This document shows, in pieces, positions 12,977 through 25,004 of a stretch of 64,000 nucleotides of DNA. Position numbers and translations under genes: made by a program. This DNA comes from Synanceia verrucosa (lineage: Eukaryota > Chordata > Actinopteri > Perciformes > Synanceiidae), in the NCBI GenBank assembly GCA_029721515.1, contig CM056559.1, forward strand, positions 5,705,001 through 5,769,000, read 5' to 3'. Numbering within the stretch: position 1 is the first letter of the stretch; the number at the start of each line of letters is the position of its first letter. The notes below the pieces were generated by a model. That model ran no database searches, was not told where the DNA came from, and saw only the letters and a list, made by a program, of their open reading frames with translations.

Positions 12977-13500
12977 TTAAAGCTATAATCTGTCATTCTG
13001 TTCAGAAACACTTTTTGTTCTACTGGGTGAAATGGTTCTTTAATCCTGAGAGCAGTCAATACATTATGTGTTTAGAAAAAGGAAGGAAAAGAATCAGACC
13101 TCTGCGGCAGCTGCAGGACTGTAAAAACTCGGAGCAATTGCCGACTTTTGTAGTGCGTATTAGCCCGATGCTAACATCAGCGTCTCTGTGGGTGTAAGCT
13201 GGTCGTAGGTGCTGCTTGTATTGAAGAGGTTATAGGATATGACATTTTGACCATATTGCACAGCCATAGTCTCCAGTGTCTGCATTATAAAGGTGATAAA
13301 ATAATGTTGAATGGGACATTTTACAACAGTGGTGATGTAGCATATCGGTTCTCCTCTCCCTGCTGAATCCTACTGTCCCGATGTTCAACTTTGAGGGGGG
13401 CGTGGCTTTGGACAGAGCACTGATGGGAGGGGGAGGAGCTTAGAGGAGGTGCCACTTTCAAATCTTGCTAACTCTCTGACATGACAGACCATAGCTTTAA
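12977..13500. mobile_element. MITE with TTAA-bounded ~20-bp terminal inverted repeats
   Basis: The left end TTAAAGCTATAATCTGTCAT is the near-perfect complement of the right end ATGACAGACCATAGCTTTAA (two mismatches). The 524-bp interior is CpG-containing, with GAGGGGGGCGTGGCTTTGG near the right, and has no transposase. The TTAA boundaries suggest a piggyBac-type target, but TTAA may instead belong to the repeat. Confidence 0.7.
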
Positions 13501-13539
13501 GTCATGAAAGCTGGGTATTGTTCCTGTGAATAGAAAAAA

Positions 13540-14180
13540 AATGCTCTACACTAACACATCACTTTATTTGGGGCCCAAAGAAGAGTTCCCAAAGATGTTT
13601 CATGTGATTAACGTTTCATTTAAAAGGTAGAAATAATGATAAATAATCACATAATGATCGCAGTCTTATTTATACGTCTTAGTCAGCAGTAGACATTTTT
13701 TGAAAAGCCAAATTCTCTGCCACTGGAAACATTAAATAAAACTTCAGAGGTTCCTCTTCACATTTTTGCCAGACCACTTTTTTCTAAGAGAGTAAAAATA
13801 ACACCAGTCTCTTAAATTACGTGTACCTTTTTGTTTTACATAACATTCAATGTTTCCAATACAAAATACATTATTTTGTACAATTCTGGACATGGCAGAG
13901 CAGAGTACATGTTGTGAACACAGACAGAAATAAGGAGACGTGCTTTACAGAAAGAAAAACAAGCCGGCTGTCTGCAGCAGCAAAATGGATCATGTACATA
14001 TAATGTTCTTCCCATAATGTCTCTCTCTGAGGTCAGCAACCCACATCCCACAAAGAACCCCACCTTAACAACTATTTTCATATACATTTGTGTTATAATG
14101 CTGTACAGATGACGCAGCTCTTTAAATAACCTCCAGGCTGTCTTTTAACAGAGCTCAACCAGGTGGAATAAAAGTGTCTC
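13540..14180 (-). other. cog6: Probable COG6 3' UTR
   Basis: The sequence after the stop codon has no further coding similarity. The first AATAAA met on the minus strand is at 13563-13568, giving a UTR of roughly 0.6 kb. The exact cleavage site is not known. Confidence 0.55.
13563..13568 (-). terminator. Candidate COG6 polyadenylation signal (AATAAA)
   Basis: AATAAA on the minus strand is followed within 30 nt by a GU-rich and then a U-rich stretch (GATGTGTTAGTG and a run of eight T), the usual downstream element arrangement. An earlier variant signal cannot be excluded. Confidence 0.5.
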
Positions 14181-14328
14181 TCAGGACAGCAAGGTCTGAA
14201 CCTGCTGAGGTGATCTGGGCACCAGGTTCTCCGGCTCTTTGTAGCTGTTAGCTGGGCTGGTCAGCGCTGTGTAAACCTCCCCATAGGCTCTGCACACCAG
14301 CTCTGTGGACTGACGGAAAATCTGCTCC
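14181..14328 (-). CDS. cog6: COG6 coding exon 19 with stop codon (residues 603 in part to 651)
   Basis: After TGTGCAG|G the exon encodes EQIFRQSTELVCRAYGEV, YTALTSPANSYKEPENLV and PRSPQQVQTLLS, then TGA at 14181-14183. The C-terminal end agrees with the vertebrate family, so the gene is complete at its 3' side. Confidence 0.97.
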
Positions 14329-17300
14329 CTGCACAAACAGATAAAACTCTTTACATTTACACTCCCAAAACAAAAGCACCAGTGGGTCTGTCCAGTCCAA
14401 CATCTGAGGTCTAAATCAGGCCAGCAGAGCCGTGCTGGAAGAGCTGAATGAGTAAGCCACAATAAGAATTTGTCCTAATTACTTATTTTGTCCAGTGACC
14501 ATTGTGTGCCCCCACTGTGTGAAAACAATGAGCAGCAGTAGTGTACGTGGTGCACACTGCCATCTATGGATACACATTACAGCACGAGTCTGCCATAGCA
14601 ACATATAGACATTTAGCTTTTTAACTCTTCGTATTAACTTTAATTTCAGGGATTTCTGCATCCAAATGTTTCAAATAAAAGTTGGTCATGTCATACTGAT
14701 TTGTGTTTACAGAATTAGTTAATTAAAAAAAAAAATCAGCAACTATTTCAACATTTTAAAGTTAATAATATTTATTATTATTATTGTCATTATTATTATT
14801 AATTAAATATATTTTGTCATATTATTTATCAACTGTGATAATTTGTTGCTATGCTTATAATAAAGACATTATAGCACAGTTGGTTGGACAAAACACAGCA
14901 TTTAAGCAGGATTAACAGACCAAACTATTAATAAGTAATTAAAAGAAGAAAATAATCACATTATATTTCAGTGCACTGCAGCATTATCTTCTTTGATGTT
15001 TAAGGAAAGGTCATAATCTTAACAAATAAATAATATTAGAGCAAACACATTTTGTTGTCTTATTATTTTGTTTGTAAATTTTAGCTCTTACATATAATTC
15101 GTTGTATATTTGTTAAAAGAAAAGTCAACATATAATGCTATGTGAAAGACATAATGTGGCTATTTCTTGCAGAGGAGTACAAATGGAAGACTGAGGGGCC
15201 CGGTGAGAGGACTGAAGGACTCAGTGGGAGCGTCTCCTCGCTTGTATCCATCTCAGGCTCTTGAGATCTTTTCTTGTCTTTCTTTTTTTTCTTTTAATTG
15301 GCCCACAGAGATCACAGAGCCATAGTGCTGTGTGCTGTGTATACCACCTTTCTCCATACCAAGTGCACTAACCTGAAATGTGAAACGATGGGAGTCTAAA
15401 AGTATATTCCCATTATGTGTGCACTCCAGGAGTGTTTTCAGAGTGCTGCCTGGTGTTTTTGTGTATTTAGGTGAGCAGAGAAGCAGACTTGAGAGACAGC
15501 GGTGGGGGAGAGAGAAAGACAAAGAGGAAGAATGATTTCAGGGAACGAGTGTGAGTGAGAAATGGACCAGAAGCTAATTAATGGCGTCCTGCCCATCAGT
15601 CCTCCCATGTCCATTAATAGAGAACATTAACCTGAGGTACAGAGTGCTCCTCAAGCCTGCTGCACTTCCCAGTAAACGTGACTCATAGAAAGAGCCTTCC
15701 AATGTAGCAGCTGGATTGAGCTAAAAGCATGTACATTTTCTGATCAGTAAGACAAATAGGGCAGTCCTGCCGCTCACTCGCTCATCAGTGCGTTGGTGGC
15801 TTCAGCCATTTAGCATCCAAACTCTCCATTCGTTTAGTCGAGTGTGTTGTTTGGAATGCAGGAATGATTGTATTGCATCAGTGAAACAAATGAATGTTGA
15901 ACATTATTGGGCCAGTGCTCCTGTGGTATTTTTTTTTTAAATCTCTCTGAATATGCTCCTCACCCTGTTGTAAACATTTAGTATGAAGTTTGAATGTTGC
16001 ATGCTGGCTATTCTTTCCCTGAACAGAGAGACATTGCCCATAACGGGGACAGGAACTCACTTGATGGCTGCACTGAGCAGGAAGTTGAGCTGCGGCATCA
16101 TAAGAGTGTCAGGCGAAGACAAGTACCGATCGAACTGGACCTGTTGGTCGAGTGAGAGAGAGAGTCCGGAGCAGACGATGAGTCGAGGAATCAGTGAAAA
16201 TGAATCGATTCCTGCAGGAAGATGTGCTTCATGAATACAACTCACCATCGCTGCTTTCACAGAAGAGCCGTCCATGCTGGGGAGGAGGGACAGAGGACCC
16301 TGACACAGAAAGACAAACATCAGCGTTTGAATATGACGAACTTCAGAACCGAACCAAACTCAGGTGGCTGAGGGTTTGTAGGAAATGTTGAAAACATTTC
16401 TTTCTTTCTCATATGTTGACGCTGCCTTCAGGGGTCACTGATGACTGAAGAAACGATAGATTATTGATTATAGGTTTGTCCACATGAGCACGTAAGATTG
16501 ATTTCATTTTATTTAGTTTAAGAGATAATAATTCGTAAATACATAGCATAATTGAATACCACATGTTCCATAAAGTTCAATGATGATAAATCATTAGGTG
16601 TAAGTGGATCAGTACAGGACAGGCTGGCTTACTTTTTAAATGGCTAACTGGTTGCTTAAATATCTGTTGTCATGGGTTGTTGTAATTTAATTACACAGGA
16701 TACAGACCATTAATATATTGACAACTTCAAAGAGTCTATTTTTAGAGTTTAAGAAATAATTTAACTTAATAATCTACCACATGATTTTTTTTGGGGGGGA
16801 ATGTTTTTTTTGAACTAGGACAATGTCAATCTTGATTTGTAAACATGGAAAACAAGAGAAATGATTTTCAATGAAGCACAGCAGCCATTACCTTAAAGGC
16901 AATTAGCTGACACTGATTATCCAGAATAGCAACATCAAGTTGAGCTTAAATGTCTAAATTGGCGGCATTAAAAGCAGCAAATAGAAGGCAGTACAAGGGT
17001 CAAAGCTACAGTGCGGTGCCTACAGTGATTTTATGGGGATATGGGCACATTAACAAACACTCTATGAGCCTGCAAACCCATCTGTTCGCTACAAGCCAGA
17101 GCCACAGTGTTTTAATCACTGCTTTCATGTTCATCTGATGTAGTGCAGAAAATTACAGGAAGAAAACATTCAGCAGATAGCGAAAGTAAACCTGAAAAGT
17201 CTAGAATAAACTTGAGGATTCTTTTCTGTCGTTGACATCTGGTATGCTGTCAAGTGTGTATGGCTCGAGTTAATCCTTTCAAACAGAGGACTATTTAAAG

Positions 17301-20300
17301 AAAACCCAAGACAGGCCACCCGAGGAGAGAGGTAGTCTGCAGGAGAATGACAGCTCTTGATTGAGCTTCGCGTTGAGCTGCAGCAGCAGGGTGTGGTGTG
17401 TCCTGACATGACCGAGGGTTTCGAGACTCGCATGCTAAACCACAACTATGGGTTTCAGTCAGCCCAGTGGCAAAGTGTGTTACAAAGAGCGAGAATGGCT
17501 CCAGGGAAGCTCTATCATTAGCAACAATACTGGAAAAGCTTTAATATTTGTAATATAACATAATACAATCTATCGCCTCCTGTCCTTTTCTCATCTGACC
17601 ACGTGATAGAAATGCTATTATGCCCTAATAAAGACATGGGCCATGTGGTAACCATAGCAATAGCTAGTGTAAAGCCCAGAGAGGCAGTGTAAACAGTACT
17701 GTAGGATTTTAAAACGAGGACCATTAAGGACTCTAACGAAGAGATGTGAACATAAATCCTCAGCTTCATGAGTGAATGTGAATGTGTAGTTAAGTGCTCC
17801 ATGTGAGACCTGCTCAGCACTGTGCTGCTGGACACAGCTGTAGATGTAGCTCAGTCCGGCTCTGGTCAGTACATAGGACGCCTGCTCATTGATCAGCGTG
17901 TCCAGGTGAGCCTCGATCTAGAAAATGTGGGAGAGAGCGGCTTAAAATACAGTCCAAGCGTGCATTGTGAGCCGTTGGTACTTGTGGTTAATGGAGAACC
18001 ACTGTGCTACCGATAATGAAACTTCCACAGAAGCTCTTGTGACGCTCAATTACAAAAGACATGCTAAAAATAGAGGCGATATTGTACATCTGAGCATGAA
18101 CAACAATGCGTGACGCACACGCAGTAGACAGCAAATTAAATCTTTTTTTTATTAAAGACTTGGCCTCCATATTTAAATGAAAAGAATGAGAATCATTTTC
18201 AATGACCAGTACTCATTAGCACTGACAATGCTACGAACTATAATATGAGTTTTAATATTGATAGCATTAGCGCTTTATGATTCAGTTTGTCTTATTAAAC
18301 TATGGTATGGTTTATCATTATTAGTTGTAGCCGTAAAGTAAAGAGATCCCTAAAACATGAACAAAATAATGTAACCATTAGGACAGACCTGAAATTCGAG
18401 CATCTCAAGCCTCTTGTCAGTGAACTCAAAGAGAGCCAAGGTTGTCTTCATAACATACAGTGAGTTGACCATGTAGGTAGCCATGTCAGCAGTGCCCAGG
18501 TTACTGGCAGACACAGTACATAACTGTAGGAGGGGATCCAAGATGCAGGAGAGCACCTGGGAAACACAAAGTACAACAAAGAGACATCATGAAATATTAC
18601 AAGCTTTGAATCTGATGAATTTACAGCAATGAGTTAAAATAGAGCGAACAAGTTTGACGGTTCTTCACTGATCATATGGATGAACATGAGTTTACCTGAG
18701 CAAAGTCAGCCTGGCGAGCATCCAGAGGAACCACCGACGAGTCATGGGAGGCCAGCACCTCCCTAAGGAGGGACAGGGTCTGTGTGAGGGAGCCTGTAGG
18801 TCCCAGGTCTGCAGGCGGTAGCTCCACCTGCCCAGGCAGACAGCCATAACAAGACAAGGTATAGATGGAGCAAAAGAGCAGGAGTTGCTCCTGCAGGTTA
18901 GTTGTGTATGGGCTGTAGCCTTCACCAAGACAAATGGTCGTCATGGCATTATCAAAGCGCTAAACATCCCTGATGAGCAGCATGGTTGACTGACTATATG
19001 ACTGCTTCCTTCTGCAACACTGAGCCTCAGCTTGTTCAGAGTCAGGAGAGCTTTTTTAATGAAGAGGGTTTTGATTTCATTGGCTTCTGGACGGTCAACA
19101 CAGAACTGGGCCCAGCCACCATTGTCAACCTAATAGAGCAAATTATGAGAAGGCTGTGTTCCTGGCATTAGTAGGAATTGATACCAAAACCCTGAGGGCC
19201 TCCAATTTGATTAACACCGAGCTACAGGGATAATTCTTGTAACTGCTATTGATCAGGACACAGGCAGCATGTTGTGTGGAAGAGCTGCCGCTCGTGCTGA
19301 GGTATATTTGGATGGCAATTTAACTAAACGTAACAAGTTTGGTGCTTTTTGGCAGCTAGCGCCATTTTGATGCTGTGGCCAGAAGGCTGAAACTGTTTAC
19401 AAGCATGAGCGCTTCAGAAATAGCCTTGTTTTCTTTGAGGGTTTCGACGCAGAGCTGAAATACTGTGTGTCCACAGGGTGCATACTGAACTTCTGCACTG
19501 TCATTTAAGACATTTTATGAAAGAACATTGCAAACTATGTCTATTTTAAAAAAATCAGGCTTCTGCATTCTCAGGTAGAGTTGTCAGAGGAGTCACTTTT
19601 TTACAACTATACTGTGGAATATTTGCCTTGTCCATCAGTCTGCTTGCATGAAGGCTCAGGCTGTTGAAGAACATCTTCTTGCTGAGGATGTGCATTTCTT
19701 CAATAGTGATGAGCAAGGAAGCCACACTGGTCCCAATGATGGAGCTGGACAAAGATCAAATACCATCAGTTGTGCTTATAATTTAAGACCCGAAAATGCC
19801 TTAACAATTTCTTTGGTAGGAAATAGTCAATTTATTGTAGGGCCCTACCAATATGGAGTTTTTGAGGCTGATGTCAATATCAATATTTAGCAGGAAAAAA
19901 ATCTGATGACTGATTCATCTCTGATAATATTTTTTTATGATTTTTTTCAGCCCTTTAACACCTTTAACAAAAACGAAGGCATAACACAAATTGAAGGCAT
20001 AACACTTATTTTTTTCTACAACTTAAATTTCACAACTTTCAAGACCAAAGAAGTGAATTTTGTGAACAAAATAACATGCAAACTGGCAGTAAATCTCTGA
20101 ATACTGTGATTTCCTATTGGCATTAAATGCACCATCTGAAAATTTAATACCTACAGCAAATTTACAGTAAAGACAACCTAAGACCTTAATTACCTGGATT
20201 TTAATTTAAATATTTTTAGCCTTTTTAAGGAACTGCAGGAACCAAAATATCAAAATAGAGCAAAAAAATAGAGCAAACAGTATATGTTCGCAACGTTACA

Positions 20301-22160
20301 AAACAGATAAAAGCAGCAAATTCACTAATTAGCAAATAAAATAAACCAAGATATGTTTTGCTCTACAAATGTCTTGGTGGATTATCAAAAGTGTTGCCCT
20401 CTGGTGCAGAGTGTGCTAACACACCTGATGGTGAGGTGGTAGAACTTGAGCAGGTTGGACAGCTTGTAAAGCAGGACGGCACCTGGCTCAGCCACAATGA
20501 CCTGCTCGATCCGAACCTGAGGGGACAGAGATAAATAAGACACAGAGTGAGGAGATGCATTCAACAACTGGCCAGTGTTTCTTTAACAGTGTCTTAATGT
20601 TGTAGTTGCTCACTTTCAGCGGCCTGCAGACTCCCTCAGTAATGTGTCCAACCACCTCCTGCATGTTCTCCTCCACACCTAATGTAAGATAGTCAGCGCT
20701 GTTTAGGATTAAATACATTGATTGTTTTGTGGAGACAATGAATTTAAGCACAGCATTAATTAGGGCTGCAACAACGAATCGATAAAATTGATTATTAAAA
20801 GTGTTGGCAAAGAATTTCATTATCGATTCGTTGTGTCATGTGATTAATATGTCAGTCACCGCTAAGTCACGGAGCTCACTGAGTTCAGCGCACAGATGCA
20901 CACTGCTGTAAAACACCACAGAAGAAGAGCAGAGCAGCTCATATGGAGCTAGGGGTGTAACAGCATGGATTTTTTTTATTTCTGTGGTGATAAAGCACCC
21001 AATCAATGCGGTATGGCGGTTTACCACGAAACCCCGCGACTGCCGCAATCCCGCTACCCCCGCCGCAACCCGCTATCCTGTCCATGCAGCAACCTGTGAT
21101 TTGTGCACTTTTTTTGCACTGTCAATTTAAGTATATATATAAATAATGTCCTGTTTTTGAAAAAGAGGATGGAAATTAAATATCTGATTCACTGAATAAT
21201 TAAAAAAATAATTGATTGATTAATCAATTATTAAAATAATCGTTAGTTGCAGGGGAAGTAAAATCCTGTACTCATCTGGAGTTAACGTGCAGTAACACAC
21301 TGTAACACAGGGACACGACACAGGTCTTAGGGATGTTTTTCACATATTCATGTTTAGTCCAACTTCTACATTAAATTTTTGACAGTGTTTAACCTCTGCA
21401 ACAGAATTTGTGTTCTATTCTAGCAATGTTACTACAGCATGTATAAAAAGAAAGAATAAAAAAAAGGGACCAAGGAAAAATCCTGGTCTCGACTGATCCC
21501 CCTACTGAGCTGTGTTCATCCCGGCTGCAAGAAGCAAAGACCTTAAATTAGGGAAACAAAGACAGGATTAGCCCATCAGCTGAACTAAACGTACTGAAAC
21601 TGGATTTGTTCATATTCTCTAACTGTTGCCAACATCTCTGACCTTACTGAGCGACTCTGTCCAGTAAATAAACCACTTGTGAGTCTCTGTGACATTTGTG
21701 TATGTACACAAAAATACAGATGCACCGAAGCAAACTCGGTTACCTAACCCTAAAACAGGGTTAGGGTTTGGTGAAATAGCTGCAGGTGGGACGTACCGTT
21801 TGTATGCTTAAGGTGTGGCATGAACCGGAGATGATGGGGAGCTGCAGAATGTATAATTAGCATGCTGGAAACATACCTTGCAGAGTGACTTGTTTCAGCA
21901 GAGCTTCGAGGTGTTCTTTCTCTGAGGCGGTGGCTTGGTGCAGCCAGGCCAGCATGTCACCAACATACCTGAAAGAGCCACAAAACAGTCTGTATTAAAG
22001 AGTGCCAGGGGCTAATCTGACCACAGCAAGACCACAGCTACATGGAGGCATGGGTCATCGTGTTTCACACACAAATACACACAGCAGCTTCTGGTATTAC
22101 ATAACAGTGGAAAACAGCGAGGTTAAACTTTTATTATTGTGTGTAAGCCTGTGTGTAAGC

Positions 22161-22204
<44 letters not shown>

Positions 22205-24972
22205 ACATAGAGAGGTGAGAAAGAACTTGATGTTCTCAGAACTGCTGATGCCTCCTATAAAGTGGAGGTGATTTTGTGTTCCACACATGGCTGATATTCT
22301 GAGAAACTGGGCACAGCAGGAAGCAGAAACACAGACACACTGATAACATACACATGAAACATCTTCTTAAGCTGAATTTTTAAATGAGAAGAAACTGAAG
22401 AGGGGAACAAAAGCTAATAGAGTATAGAGTTGAGGAATCATTTCCGCATATTCACACTATGCAAAACAGTAACACAACAGAATACAGCTATCTATCTTAT
22501 GTATCCTTCTATCTATATCTATAAAATACATATAGAGATCTCTAGATACGTATATACATACACTAAATATGTGCATCTATATGTATATTTATTTAAATAT
22601 ATATACTGTGTATGTATATATACATATACACACACAAGTTTGTAGAAAAACCTAATAATTGCAAAACAGCCTAGCATAAATATATTAATTTAGATGTGTT
22701 ATCTGCATTAATCATTTCTGTTTGTAGCCACATTCACAACCTGTGAACAGGAAACAGGTTAAAATGTTAAAATTTCTTGTAAGTGAAGTTGTGGCGACTT
22801 CATAAATACATAATTGACAACTCATGGTTCCAGTAGCCATTTATCTCTGCACTGCAAATTACTTGGTTCTTACCAAGATGAAAAAAAAACAAAATTTGAT
22901 ATGATATGTTAGATATATGTATTTTTTTTAAAAAAAGTCTCATCAAATAAATCTCAAGTTGCTTCAAGTTGATTCAAGAGTCACAAGAAACATCCGCAAG
23001 CATTTCCTGCTTATTTTCTGCTTGTATTTCACACATTTTGGGTCTTTAAGAAGTTAAATTTTAAGTAATCTCATCTTAAAACCAGCATTTTCTGCTTACT
23101 TTATGCTCACATTAAATATTTCACTTATTTTGGGTCTGTAAAAAGTTTTCATTAATCATCTTAAGGGGATGGCTGTAGCTCAGTCGGTAGAGTGGTCTGC
23201 TTATTTTAACCCTTCTAAAAACATATCATTTCTTTTCATATCTTAATTTGGGAAATTAAGTGAAATTATCTCGCTACATGGACAGATAATTTCACTTGTT
23301 TTGAGGACCGTTTTGCTTATATTTAGTGATTTTTTTCTTGTTTTTAGACACCCCTTCTTTGCTATTTTTAAAGGAGTGATGCTCTTTGATACAGATGTCC
23401 TTTACTTGAGCTAAGCTACATACAACTCACCATTCAGCATACAGCAGAGGCTAGAAAGAATATAGATTAAATAGCTTTTGATTAGAACTGAACTGGTCCT
23501 CCAGGTTGTGTTACAGTAAAACACAACAAAGCTCAGGTCAGACATGAGCTGTACCTCATAGGGTCATGTGAGTGCATCTCTATGGGGCGTGGAGTCCCTC
23601 CTAGCCCGCCGCGGGTGAGGGCATCGATAAAGCCTCGAACCACCGCACACCTGCGCGCTGTCCCAAACTCATCCAGAGTGTACCTGACCACACACAGGAG
23701 GAAGGAGGCATTCAACACCCAAGCATCATGGGAAAAAAACAGTGGCAGTATGTTTGTGCAGACTGTGTCGGAGGTCAGTCGCTGACATGGTCAACAATGC
23801 AGGCAGATTTTCCAAAAGGAAACAGTTTGAGGTTGTTGTGATGATTCGCCGGTGGCAGGCTCTGTGACAGACTAAACATAAGATAGTGCTGAAGGGAGAT
23901 TCCAGGAATGCTGCTCTCTACCTTCTCAGCCTCAACATCCCCAGCCGGCACATGACCTTGAACATGTTCTGGTCGCCCGGGCAGGTGCATTTCAGACAGG
24001 GCGAGGGTTTGCCATGAAAACACATCTTGGGGTAACGTGTGAAACTTTCCTCTGTGTCATTTTGTTTCTGGAAGTCAAACTTCCAGGAAGCTTTGGGAGA
24101 TCTTTGAGTCCTGTGCAGTTATTTGTTGTAGCACAAACTGCTTTCCTGCACTGGAAGGTATAAATCATTTGCATGGATATCGACAGTCCATGCCTTTAAA
24201 ACTTTTCTCTAAATTGTGTATTTGTGCTTGCCTTGCTGTGAGGAATGGGCATTAGTAAGACTTACTCATATGTACTGCAAAGTGCTTAAAGATTACCAAG
24301 CCTCCATAGTGCATAATGGTGCATATTATGTCATAATTCTGACTAAACATGTTTTATGAAACTAGTTCCAGTTGGTTCTTGATAATGACTGGCTGAGCTG
24401 TGTTTGAAGCCATTGTAAAGTACTCTATTAACCACATAACCTCAGTATAGAATGAGGATAATTGGTTGGGCGAGATGGATGGGATAGAGGTGGAAGTTTA
24501 AAAAAAAAATAAAGAGAATTACTGAGAGAAAATGGAAGAGATGGGAAACTCATGAAACAAAGCAACAGTTTTTTTATCTCCATCCAAAGCAAACAAAGTA
24601 TACCAATGATCTCTGTTAAGTTAACAAGTATATGCTCCATTTTCTTCAGCAATTCTGCTATATATTGCTATGGAAGCTGTACTCCTCACACTGTATTTGT
24701 AGGAAATTTTCAGACAATTTGCTACAATGCCTCGGTGGCAATATTGTCTAGTGCTTCCTGTTCTTTTCCAAGTAAAAATTTGTTTCTCTCACCAAGAACA
24801 CAGTGGCAATACATTTTCATAATCCTGTGATGAATGTCAGTGGAATAAATGAATATCCATCCCTTTATGTTTTACATATAAAACATCCACCACCACCACA
24901 TAGGTCTCATTTAACTGTTCGTGCTATGGAAACACTGACAGTCATGGAGAGGAAGATAAATGAAGGAGCATG

Positions 24973-25004
<32 letters not shown>

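Noticed and set aside
1..13540. Another gene downstream of COG6
   Set aside because: No stretch shows consecutive conserved exons with matching splice phases; only transposon remnants and chance frames are seen.
23166..23199. tRNA gene
   Set aside because: Only the D-arm/A-box part is present; there is no anticodon arm, T arm or B box.
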